Part shown: positions 44,901 through 53,454 of the stretch, piece by piece
Position numbering within the stretch: the stretch's first letter is position 1
Layout of the letters: every line of letters begins with the position of its first letter
Source of the DNA: Acipenser ruthenus
Lineage: Eukaryota; Chordata; Actinopteri; Acipenseriformes; Acipenseridae
Direction of reading: 5' to 3'
DNA length: 64,000 nucleotides
Assembly: GCF_902713425.1 (NCBI RefSeq)
Contig: NC_081201.1
Span: forward strand, 15,658,862 to 15,722,861
Made by a program: the position numbers and the translations under genes
Notes under the pieces: model-generated
The model's database searches: none
Told to the model about the DNA's origin: nothing
What the model saw: only the letters and a program-made list of their open reading frames with translations

Positions 44901-45372
44901 ATGGAACACCGTCCACAGTGCACTCCCCACTCGAGCGTTCATGTTCAGGAGGGGACTAGCCCAAGTAGAAACATGCCCCTATGCAAAGTGCCGCAAGAGA
45001 GAAACACCAGCCCATATCTTCTGGGAGTGTGATGTGGCTGGCAGTGTCTGGCTCTCTGTCTCTGTCTTCCTAAACAGGTTTGCTGACACGGCCAAGATGA
45101 CCGCTGAGACTGTGCTCTATGGGCCTGCGGGAGGAATCACTACCAGCACAGCTAAGTGCGTTTGGCGTGTCATCAATGTTGTCAAGCAGATCCTGTGGGA
45201 AGGCCGTAACGTCTGTGTCTATCACAAGCAGGAGCTAGACACTATCACCACGACCAGAAGGGCACAAACTCTTATCAAGGACTTTGTAATTCTGGACATC
45301 CGGACCCTCGGGAAGGACAAGGCCTGCGCGGAGTGGAGGATCGCCGGACTTCAGGACGTGAAGATGGAATAA
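41929..45372 (+). CDS. S4 ORF2: endonuclease-reverse transcriptase
   Basis: 1147 aa, intact. EEP endonuclease with the expected residues: N23 (VNVRS), E52 (LQECG), Y126 (NVYAP), D156 and N158 (GDFNC), D212 (RIDLV), D234 and H235 (SDH). Linker with a coiled-coil-like basic region and an acidic run. RT: TPGPDGIPGEYYHLFW, NWRPISLL, motif A FNLDQEKAFDRV (D598), motif B GVRQGCPLSPLL (656-667), motif C YMDD (701-704). C-terminal knuckle C1016-x4-C1021-x7-H1029-x4-C1034. It would nick chromosomal DNA and prime cDNA synthesis on it. The repeated S insertion point suggests that this endonuclease recognises the U2 upstream site. MALICVSVNVRSI (ATG 41971) is an alternative start. Confidence 0.93.
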   Translation: MGWTQRLLFLLATLMALICVSVNVRSIRETQKRFDVLNYLANLKADLIFLQECGISSSPDYRDLKESWTLGDSFWSGSNIARADGVGILFKNPFITSRSSREVEPGRILSVDVTYNNTPLRLVNVYAPTNQNERVQFFPQLRPLLLGNVPVIVSGDFNCALRDVDRSRPRNDRSSRVLSSVISDFSLCDAGKDLVPPFTWVSSSGTSFSRIDLVLHTSSLTKTAVDTQAVFFSDHRLLQVTLQVPQTSQMGSGVWKLNTSLLDDPSIAAAYKSRLVEWTTLRDLFNSPIEWWEMVKMRTKGYFIAAGKRKAKERRAKYKYLNAALQRLSLLQLRGFPVSDEIAQTKLDLSVLCREEQRKVMHNAKVQKMEEDEKCTRFFFQKTREKRHLMSSMLDSRGRIVEDSEGVKKVVENFYRDLYNIKATDDTLIEWFLSQLEPDSVRDDEEEEKDPELTLEELTQAVKTMNTGKTPGPDGIPGEYYHLFWDTLKVHLAEVYRAVYREKRLGPSMRESVITLLHKKGEVKDLRNWRPISLLCVDYKILAKALMLRLQVHLPLVIGPDQACGVPGRSITDILMLTRDILAYSRERNHPLCLFNLDQEKAFDRVSHEYMYKVMDQMKFAPGLREWVKTIYTNISTRVLVNRHLTGKISIQSGVRQGCPLSPLLYVVCIEPLLQAIRRDTNITGFQLPGSNGVQVKTTAYMDDVSLICTNTSSVPRISNILEKYCTATGAVINKSKSEVYVSKNWQVDRELSDMYPVKKDKIKILGLIFENNSSGAQSWTAAINQVRKKIGGWSTRSLTMTGRVLITKSILFPILSYVGKIFPPDRTTKKVVDRIIHRFIWGSKMERVKRATLSKADKKGGKGVPDVVQLTRVQGLTQTIKNIQALDRKVCYMNRFYFATCLRALGLCTIDNTVPYSWDPPLYYRTLRDTIYKLGLDKAKLASWEYKAVTKYLAGSQEIEKVATFSLTQSQKIWENVSHSCLSNVQKDIAWNTVHSALPTRAFMFRRGLAQVETCPYAKCRKRETPAHIFWECDVAGSVWLSVSVFLNRFADTAKMTAETVLYGPAGGITTSTAKCVWRVINVVKQILWEGRNVCVYHKQELDTITTTRRAQTLIKDFVILDIRTLGKDKACAEWRIAGLQDVKME

Positions 45373-46033
45373 GGGAAAAAACTGGAACCGCTAGCTCCTA
45401 GGAGCGGGACTACGGGGCACCGCTAAGCCTTTTATTTATTTTGTCATGCCAGCATTCCGCCCTTTTTAGCTGGCATGACCGTTTTTTCAACGGTGCCCTG
45501 GTTTTATGTAGTCTTTTTGTTTCAGTTTTACGGACTTTTATTTGATCTACGTTGAATGTTTTATTTGATTTTGTTTTGTTTTGTTTTATGTATCTTTAAG
45601 ATTTTTAATGTAAACTATTAAAAGTTACATTTTAAGTTTTTTAAAATTTTAGAATTTTAACTCACTGTTTTATACACTGTCCCTTTTCCCCTGTCCCTGT
45701 TTTAGATCTAGTTTTATGTTCACTTTTGAACCTTTTTAGAGAGCACTCCCCGGCCCTCACAAGCACTGGTTTTTTATAGATGGTTCTTTTTTTCCAGTCA
45801 CTTTTAAAACAGCACAGGTTTTTTTCATGTTGATTTTAATCTGTGTCTGTTTTAACCATGTACAAAGCACAATTGTCTTGGTGTTTTTAAATGTGTTTTA
45901 AATGCTTTTAAAACAAAATGTATGTCTGTATGCATGAATGTCATCTTTAAAAGAAATGTAAAATGAATGAAAAAACGAATGGGTGTAAATGTAAAAAAAA
46001 AAAAAAAAAATGTAAAATCTCAATAAAAGAGTA
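45373..46033 (+). other. S4 3' UTR with conserved stem structures
   Basis: Palindrome GCTCCTAGGAGC just after the stop; outer stem GGGCACCG (45415-45422) with CGGTGCCC (45491-45498); inner perfect 10-bp stem GTCATGCCAG (45443-45452) with CTGGCATGAC (45470-45479). All S copies including the short S6 carry the stems, with only loop-side or flank changes. It may be the RNA feature recognised by the reverse transcriptase (inference). The remaining 500 bp is T-rich with no gene. Confidence 0.75.
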
Positions 46034-46034
46034 T

Positions 46035-46145
46035 TTTACTAAAGATTTCCGTGGAGAGGAGCATTTATGAGTTCAATGCAATTTTTGGCTAGCCCTGCCC
46101 CTCGGGGTGGGGCTCGACATGGGTTTAAAAGCAGAACGAGCACAG
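46035..46145 (+). promoter_or_regulatory. U2 promoter, unit 5, distal part only
   Basis: Octamer-like ATGCAATT (46076-46083) and GC box are present. The sequence then jumps from GAACGAGCACAG to K5 at 46146. The PSE region and U2 nt 1-28 are deleted. Confidence 0.75.
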
Positions 46146-46146
46146 T

Positions 46147-47392
46147 GGACCTGAAATTTCTTGTGGAGAAGATCTTGATGGGAGAGCTGGGCATATATCC
46201 ACAGCAGATATTTTGTCTTCAAGAATTTTTAAAGACCAGGACGTACGACATCACCTTGGCTTCGGAAGCACTCTGCTACCAGATATGGGAAATTTACAAA
46301 AAGAAGAGAAACCTTCCTTGCTTTTTTGGAATTAAAATGGAGATGCTGTACACCAGAGAGGTGAGAACGTTAACAGTGCTCATGTTCAACCCCTTTGTGC
46401 AAGAGAACTAAATAAGGATCTTTCTGTTGCGCTACTGTGACCAGGTACAAAATGGTGAGAAAATAAAAAATGAATATAACATCTGGAATGGAAAAAGGAA
46501 ATATACGGTGACTTTTAAAAAAGATCCGGAAGGAATAGGAGGGGTCAGACACCCCCCAGGCAACTTCTCAATTGGGCCTAATAAGGGCTCTCTCTTTTAC
46601 CCAGGACAGCCACGGTATTGTAGAAAATGTGGCCAGTTTGGCCATGTTATGGCGGACTGTGTGGAGGACCATTGCAGTAATTGTAATGGAAGCAGCCATA
46701 CAGCCAAAGACTGCACGCAAACTAAGAGCTGCAACTTGTGTGGAGATCCTGGGCATATGTATCGATCTTGCCCCAAGCAAAGAAGAACTTATGCAGAGGC
46801 AACAGTGGCTGGACCACCGCCAACAGAAGAGCAGGAAGCAGAGGAGCAGCCAGAGACAGTAGAGAAGGGGGCAGAGGAAAATGAGACAAGCATGCAAGAC
46901 CAGGAGAGTGGGGAAGGCCCAAGTAAGAGCTTAAAGGAAGTATCAAAAGAGGAGTACGTAAAACTGATGGGATTGGACGTTTCAGATATCACTGATAGTG
47001 AGGGAGAGTCTTTGGCTGAGCCTTCTTCAGTAAAGGGGTGGGGCGAGGATGAGCATGAGATGGAGGAGGCCATCGAGAATTCGGAAGGGATGGAATGGAT
47101 GGAAGCAAGGAAAAAGAGAAAGGCTTCGGGTGAGGAAAAAGAGGAAGAGCCCAAGGAGAAGAAAGGGTTAAAAGGAGTGGTCACAACAATAAGCACACAC
47201 AATAGATTTGATCCATTGGTAAGCAGTATGAAGGAGCTGCAAGAAGGAGAAGACTGCTCGGAGTGCGATGCTAGCACATCTAGGGAGGAAGGATATCTGA
47301 GTCCCGGAGGGGTCAAGACATTCGCTCACACAACAGGAATGTTGCTGAGAGCAGAGGGTAACAAAGAACAATGTGAGGAGACGGGTGAGTGA
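46147..47392 (+). pseudogene. K5 ORF1, 5' truncated
   Basis: Lacks the first few dozen residues. One frame break near 46410, then an open stretch to 47392. NIWNGKRKYTVTF block, then knuckles CRKCGQFGHVMADC, CSNCNGSSHTAKDC and CNLCGDPGHMYRSC (about 46619-46772), then a Glu-rich tail with MEWMEARKKRKASGEEKEEE and HNRFDPL, the conserved C-terminal motif also seen in K2 (NKFDAL). Confidence 0.82.
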
Positions 47393-47418
47393 GAGAATCT
47401 CTGCTTTAAAACTACCTA

Positions 47419-50400
47419 ATGGAGTTAAAAGTACTGACAATTAATGCAAGGGGTTTGAGGGATGCTGGGAAAAGAAAAGCCTTTTTGTTTTCATTGGGGA
47501 CTGTGAACTTTGGTGTAGCATTCCTCCAAGAATGCCACTTAAAGGATATTGGAGATATAAAAACATTCTCAAAAGAGTGGAAAGAAGGACCTTCATGTTG
47601 GAGCATTGGGCATGTACACGCTGATGGGGTGGGGATACTATTTAAGGGAAGAGGTTTTGTCATTGAAAGCTCATGCTCTGTCAATCCTGGCAGAGTGTTA
47701 TGTGTGGATGTAAATTGGAGGGGGGCGAGGTTTCGTTGTATAAATGTGTATGCACCTAGTAAGAGGGGGGCTAGACTGGAGTTTTTTTAAGTGTTTGCCC
47801 TCGCTTTTAAATACTAGTAGGGTGGTGGTGATGGGTGGAGACTTTAATGTGTCCTTAGATAAATTGGAGAGGGGGGATCAAGGTGCTAGGGATTTTTCGG
47901 CTATGTGGGTAAAAAAAATGTGTACAGATTTTTCTTTTTATGACACTTATAGAAAAATTAATAAACAGGATGGGGGATTTACGTGGAGGAACTCAAGAGG
48001 GGATCAATCAAGGATTGATTATTTTTTTCTACCAGTGGGGGTTAAAATCCAAGATTTTAAAATTTGTCCATGTTGGGGCTCAGACCACGAAATGGCGGTA
48101 GTCAGCATAAAGGTGGAAGTACCAGAGAGAGGGACGGGGTTCTGGAAACTTAACATGAGTTCTGGAGGAGGAGGAATTTCAGGCTAGGTTCCAGGGAATG
48201 TATAAAGGGTGGCAGAATTTAAAAAGGGGCTATGACTCTCTGGTGGGGTGGTGGGAAGATGTAAAAAAGAAAGTTACTATGTTTTGTCAGGAATATTGTA
48301 GGTGGCAGAGGAGGAGGGAAAGAGATAAAATAAGAGGTTACAATTATAAACTACAAGGACTGCTCTCTAAAATGAATAATGGGGAAGAGATAGATTGGGG
48401 AGAGGTTAAGAGGTTAAAAGGAGCACTGGGGGATTATTTTGAGCAGAAAGCCCAGGAGTTTGCTTTTCTGGCTAAAATAAATGAGAAAGAAAATGATGAA
48501 AAAGTAACCAAGTTTTTTTTTCAATCAGTAAAGCAAAAACAAACAAAGTGTAGTAATTGGGCTTAAAACAGAAAAAGGGGTGGTTGGCGGGAAGGAGGAA
48601 ATGTTAATGCATGCCAGACGGTTTTATCGGGATCTCTTTGCAGAAAGGGAAGTGTCTCAACAGGAGGTAGAAGTGGTGCTAAACAATATTGAGAACAAAT
48701 TAACTAGTGAAGAGCAGGATCAATTGGAGGGGGAGGTAACGGAGGCTGAGGCAAAAGTAGCACTAGATTCAATGAAAGGAAATAAAACACCAGGGTGTGA
48801 TGGGTTACCCAAAGAATTCTTTTTGTGTTTTTGGGGTTTGATAAAGAAGGATTTGGTGGAGGTGTATAGGGAGATTTTTAAAGGGGGAATAATGCCTGAG
48901 TCAATGAGGAAAGGGGTAATAAGCCTTATATTCAAGAAAGGGGACAAAACTGAGCTAGAGAACTGGAGGCCAATAACATTGCTTTCAGTGGACTAGAAAA
49001 TATTAAGTAAAATATTAACAAATAGGCTAAAAGGAGTAATGCCATCAATAGTGAATATAGACCAGACATGTGGAGTGAAGGGAAGGTCTAGTTGTCTAAA
49101 TTTAATTCTAATAAGAGACATTCTCAGTTGGGTAAAAGAACGAGACTTGCCGCTGTGCTTATTAAATTTAGACCAGGAGAAAGCATTCGACAGAGTGAAT
49201 CATGCATTTCTGTTGAATGTATTGAAGAAATTTAATTTTGGGCCAGTTTTCTTAAAGTGGATACAGATATTGTACAGAGAGGTGTTTAGTTGTGTAAATA
49301 TAAATGGATTTTTCTCTGAACCAGTTAAACAGTCTGGGGGGGTGAGGCCAGGGGTGCCCTCTGTCTCCTTTGCTCTATGTAATTTTTATCGAACCTTTGG
49401 CGGAACTAGTCAGAAAGGATAAAGACATTAAAGGGGTCCATATACCAGGAGGGGCGGGGGATACAGTTAAAGTCACCCAGTATGCAGATGACATGACGTT
49501 GTTTCTGTCAACAGATAAAGGACTGGACAGGATAGTGGAACTGTTGCAGGGGTTTAGTCGTGCGACAGGATCAAAGATCAATATGGGGAAGTCTTCGATA
49601 ATGTACTGTGGAAGGTGGGCTGATAGGAATGATGTAAGACATGGTTTCACCTGGTGCAAAGATGGGATGAAAATTTTGGGTCTCAATTTTTACAAAGAAG
49701 AATGTGCTAAAAGAAACTGGGTGGGGAAAATTGAGAGAGTCAAAACACAATTGGATATATGGAGGGCCAGGAGATTAACTATAACGGGGAAGGTGGTAGT
49801 TATTAAAGCAGATCTACTGCCAGGTTTGAATTATATGGCCTACATTTTTCCTATGCCGACAAACTAAATTATTACTGACAAAGTTGGTGTTCTCTTTTAT
49901 ATGGGGGGGTCGGTATGAGTCAGTAAAAAGAGAACAGATGTATATGCCAGTACCACAAGGGGGCAGAGATGTTCCATGTATCCCATTAAAAGTTAGAGGT
50001 CTTGTACGTCCATAATATTTGCAAAATGATTATTGAAGAAAAAGATCATAAAGCTTGTTTTTTTGTAAAGTTTTGGTTTTCCTTTGTGTTAAGGTCTATG
50101 GTAAACATCAGGAATGTTGTACCCAAGGCAGATAAGAGGCCGTGGCATTATGAAAGAGCTGCTCTGTTTTTAAAAGCACATCCAGAAATCCTGAAAAAGG
50201 AAGTGGTGTTAAATCATAAGGGGATGTACACATGTCTTAGAGATAAAATGATAAATAAAACAGGCAGGGGTACAGGTAAATAGTGAAATCAATTGGAAAC
50301 AGTTACAACCAAAGTATTTGGATAACTCGACAAAGGATTTAAATTGGTTGGCGGCAGTGAATAGGCTACCTGTAAAAGATAATTTATATAGGACATGGGT

Positions 50401-50811
50401 GTGCGAGGGATTCATTGTGTCCAAGGAAATGTGGGGTGGGAGAAACGGTGGGACACGCGTTATGGAGCTGCCGGGTTGTAACTAAGTTCTGGAGGCGGGT
50501 GAGGATGGGGATTATGAAAGGAGTCATTGGGGACAATGTCTTGTCATCTGATTGTATTTTGTATGGGGGAGGTTTGAATGAATTGAAACAGAGAATATGA
50601 GGTGGTGTGGACCATAGTTAGTATGGGGAAAGAATGTGTATGGAATACAAGATGTAAACAAATCAGGAAGATCAAGGATGTTTTGACAGTTAAAGACATG
50701 TATTATGCATTTGTGGCACAAATTAAAGGTATGATTAAAATGTATGGGTTTGTGCATGGGGAAAAGAAATGTAAAGAAACATGGGGATTGGTGATGATAA
50801 ATGTAATGTAA
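47419..50811 (+). pseudogene. K5 ORF2 (endonuclease-reverse transcriptase), broken
   Basis: Starts MELKVLTINARGLRDAG. Endonuclease: FLQECH, NVYAPS, GGDFNVS (about 47840), RIDYFFLP, SDHEMA. RT: TPGCDGLPKEFFLCFW (about 48790), NWRPITLL, LNLDQEKAFDRVNH (about 49165), GVRPGVPS in place of RQGCP (about 49340, with frame change), QYADDMTLF (about 49480). The C-terminal knuckle (CPRKCGVGETVGHALWSC) is near 50415. Frame breaks near 47780, 48185, 48565, 49370, 49870 and 50280, plus one stop near 48995. Confidence 0.84.
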
Positions 50812-50843
50812 ACCACTGAATAAAATTTATATTAAAAATCAAA

Positions 50844-50994
50844 TCTGTTCTTATCAGTTTAAAATCTGATACGTCCCCCATAGGGGGACCCGTCTATATT
50901 AAATTGATTTTTGGAAGCAGGAGATGGAACCGGGGCTTGCTCCGTCCACTCCACGCATCGACCCGGTATTGCAGTACCTCCGGGAACGGTGCAC
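50844..50994 (+). ncRNA. RNU2: U2 snRNA 3' fragment, unit 5
   Basis: 151 nt from TCTGTTCTTATC to GGTGCAC, with one visible change (TTTAAAATC for TTTAATATC). Otherwise as units 3 and 4. Confidence 0.92.
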
Positions 50995-51515
50995 AAGAAA
51001 GGTCAAAAAAGAGAGAGAGAGAGAGCGAGAGAGAGCGAGAGCCAGCCTCTCCCTCTCCCTTTTTCTGGGTTGTATTTTTTCCCGCTCATTTTGTTGTGTT
51101 TTTTGTTTTTTTTTGTTTTGTTTTTTGTTTTTTGTTTGTTCCAAATAAGGCAGGCAGGCAGGCCTGCCTAAGTGATGGACAGTCTGCTCTGCTCACGCAG
51201 CAGGCCAGTGTACCCAGAAGGCCTTGCGCTCGTGGGAGGAGGAGGACGAGCGCAGCGGTAAAGCAGAAACGGAGCTGTTTAGTGGGGCGGCAAGGAGCCC
51301 TCGCTTTCAAGGCGGCAGCAGCAGCAAAGCGCCCCTTTGCCGGGACCGAACGGCACTTGCGTTTTGGGAAGAGTTCCCTGTTTTGTTTTGTTTTGTTTGG
51401 CCTTGCCGCCGGGTAGAGGAGAAGGCCTTTGGGCCGGCCGGAAGGGCTGGGCTACCAGTAAAACCACACTCTGGCTTCTCTTCAGTTCGAATATATCTTT
51501 CGCCTTTTACTAAAG
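50995..51515 (+). repeat. U2 array spacer between units 5 and 6
   Basis: Same layout as units 3 and 4, but here it extends through CGCCTTTTACTAAAG before S5 begins, giving the full left half of the S target. No gene seen. Confidence 0.82.
51002..51018 (+). terminator. snRNA 3' box, unit 5
   Basis: GTCAAAAAAGAGAGAGA, slightly changed, 8 nt after the U2 end and merging with the (GA)n tract (to about 51041). Confidence 0.65.
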
Positions 51516-51516
51516 A

Positions 51517-52548
51517 GTATTAATAACCAAGTCTATACTGTTCCCCATCCTCTCTTATGTAGGAAAAATCTTTCCCCCAGACAGGACCACCAAAAAAGTG
51601 GTGGACCGCATTATCCACCGCTTTATCTGGGGCAGCAAGATGGAGAGGGTAAAGCGAGCCACCTTGAGTAAAGCCGACAAGAAGGGAGGCAAGGGGGTCC
51701 CGGACGTTGTGCAGCTCACCCGAGTGCAGGGGCTCACGCAAACTATCAAGAACATCCAGGCCCTGGACAGGAAGGTATGTTACATGAATCGTTTCTATTT
51801 TGCCACCTGTCTCAGGGCCTTGGGCCTCTGCACTATTGATAACACCGTGCCGTACTCCTGGGACCCCCCATTGTATTATAGAACCTTAAGGGACACTATA
51901 TATAAATTGGGCTTAGATAAAGCAAAATTGGCCTCCTGGGAATACAAGTTTGTAACTAAATATCTTGCCGGTTCCCAGGAAATTGAAAAAGTAGCTACTT
52001 TCTCCCTCACCCAAAGCCAAAAAATCAGGGAGAATGTGTCTCACAGCTGCCTCAGTAATGTCCAGAAGGATATAGCATGGAACACCGTCCACAGTTCACT
52101 CCCCACTCGAGCGTTCATGTTCAGGAGGGGACTAGCCCAAGTAGAAACATGCCCCTATGCAAAGTGCCGCAAGAGAGAAACACCAGCCCATATCTTCTGG
52201 GAGTGTGATGTGGCTGGCAGTGTCCGGCTCTCTGTCTCTGTCTTCCTAAACAGGTTTGCTGACACGGCCAAGATGACCGCTGAGACTGTGCTCTATGGGC
52301 CTGCGGGAGGAATCGCTACCAGCACAGCTAAGTGCGTTTGGCGTGTCATCAATGTTGTCAAGCAGATCCTGTGGGAGGGCCCTAACGTCTGTGTCTATCA
52401 CAAGCAGGAGCTAGACACTATCACCACGACCAGAAGGGCACAAACTCTTATCAAGGACTTTGTAATTCTGGACATCCGGACCCTCGGGAAGGACAAGGCC
52501 TGCGCGGAGTGGAGGATCGCCGGACTTCAGGACGTGAAGATGGAATAA
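51517..52548 (+). pseudogene. S5 ORF2 C-terminal fragment
   Basis: Open from the truncation point to the normal stop (52546-52548), matching S4 ORF2 from about residue 804 to the end. It contains the C-terminal knuckle CPYAKC..H..WEC (about 52150-52205) but no endonuclease or RT catalytic motif, so it has no enzyme function. Confidence 0.85.
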
Positions 52549-53210
52549 AGGAAAAAACTGGAACCGCTAGCTCCTAGGAGCGGGACTACGGGGCACCGCT
52601 AAGCCTTTTATTTATTTTGTCATGCCAGCATTCCGCCCTTTTTAGCTGGCATGACCGTTTTTGAACGGTGCCCTGGTTTTATGTAGTCTTTTTGTTTCAG
52701 TTTTATGGACTTTTGTTTTTGATTTATTTTGAATGTTTTATTTGGTTTTGTCTTGTTTTGACGTATTAAGATTTTTAATGTAAACTATTAAAAGTCACAT
52801 TAAGTTCTGTTAATTCTACAATTTTAGAATTTTAACACAGGTTTTACACTGTCCCTTTGCCCCTGTCCCTTTTAGTTTTATAGTTTAATGTTCTGTTTTA
52901 TGTACACCTTTTGAACTTTAAGAGCACTCCCCGGCCCTCACAAGCACTGTTTTTCTTTTTTTTTTTTTTTAAAGATGGTTCTTTTTTTTTTTTAAAGCAG
53001 CACAGGTTTTATCATGTTGATTTTAATCTGTGTCCGTTTTAAACTTGTAGAAAGCCCAATTGTCTTGGTGGTGTTTTTAAATGTATTTTAAATGCTTTTA
53101 AAACAAAATGTATGGCTGTATGCATGCATGTATGTCATCTTTAAAAGAAATGTAAATTAATGAAAAAGAATGGGTATAATGTAAAATGTATGTAAAATCT
53201 CAATAAGAGT
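52549..53210 (+). other. S5 3' UTR
   Basis: Carries the same inner and outer stems as S4. The T-rich remainder has many small differences. Ends CAATAAGAGT. No gene. Confidence 0.75.
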
Positions 53211-53426
53211 ACTTTACTAAAGATTTCCGTGGACCGGAGCATTTACGGGTTCAATGCAATTGGCTAGCTCTGCCCCCTTTAAAAGCAGAACGAGCACAAC
53301 AACGGCGGTCGTGTTCATCGGAGCCTGGCACCTTTTTTTCCATGTTTCCCCTCAGTCCAAGAAGCAAGTACCCCCGCACGGCGGGGACGGCCGCACCCGG
53401 GGCATTTGGGCAAAACCATTGTGTGC
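53211..53426 (+). promoter_or_regulatory. U2 promoter, unit 6, decayed
   Basis: Octamer-like ATGCAATT at 53254-53261 is kept, but the GC box and neighbouring bases are deleted and the PSE-position stretch is altered (GTACCCCCGCACGGC). Distance to the U2 start is shortened to 173 bp. Confidence 0.7.
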
Positions 53427-53454
53427 ATCGCTTCTTGGCCTCTTGGCTCAGATC
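53427..53454 (+). ncRNA. RNU2: U2 snRNA 5' fragment, unit 6
   Basis: U2 nt 1-28 (ATCGCTTCTTGGCCTC... GCTCAGATC), then K6. Confidence 0.87.

Larger units (their letters stand above)
39285..46033 (+). mobile_element. S4: full-length S-family LINE with both ORFs open
   Basis: 6.75 kb. 5' UTR 39285-39976, ORF1 39977-41923, ORF2 41929-45372, structured 3' UTR to 46033, AATAAA about 10 nt before the end. The 5' junction is AAATCTTTC followed by TAAGACTAAGGC; the 3' junction GAGTA/TTTTACTAAAG lies just before promoter unit 5. It belongs to the Tx1 group by its three-knuckle ORF1, EEP endonuclease, RQGCP/YMDD RT and C-terminal knuckle. It looks whole and young and is the best candidate source element in the window. 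Confidence 0.9.
46146..50843 (+). mobile_element. K5: Keno-like LINE, 5' truncated with loss of U2 5' end
   Basis: Starts inside ORF1 (DLKFLVEKILMGELG, matching K2 and K4 N-terminal region) fused to the distal promoter. The 3' end abuts U2 TCTGTTCTTATC at 50844. ORF1 is mostly readable, ORF2 broken. A fourth lineage of the U2-inserted LINE. Confidence 0.86.
51516..53210 (+). mobile_element. S5: S-family LINE, 5' truncated
   Basis: Begins AGTATTAATAACC (S4 position about 44339) right after CCTTTTACTAAAG, and ends before CTTTACTAAAGATTTCC. TTTACTAAAGA at both ends looks like an 11-bp target duplication. The 3' UTR is the most diverged of S1 to S5, so this copy seems older. Confidence 0.88.
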
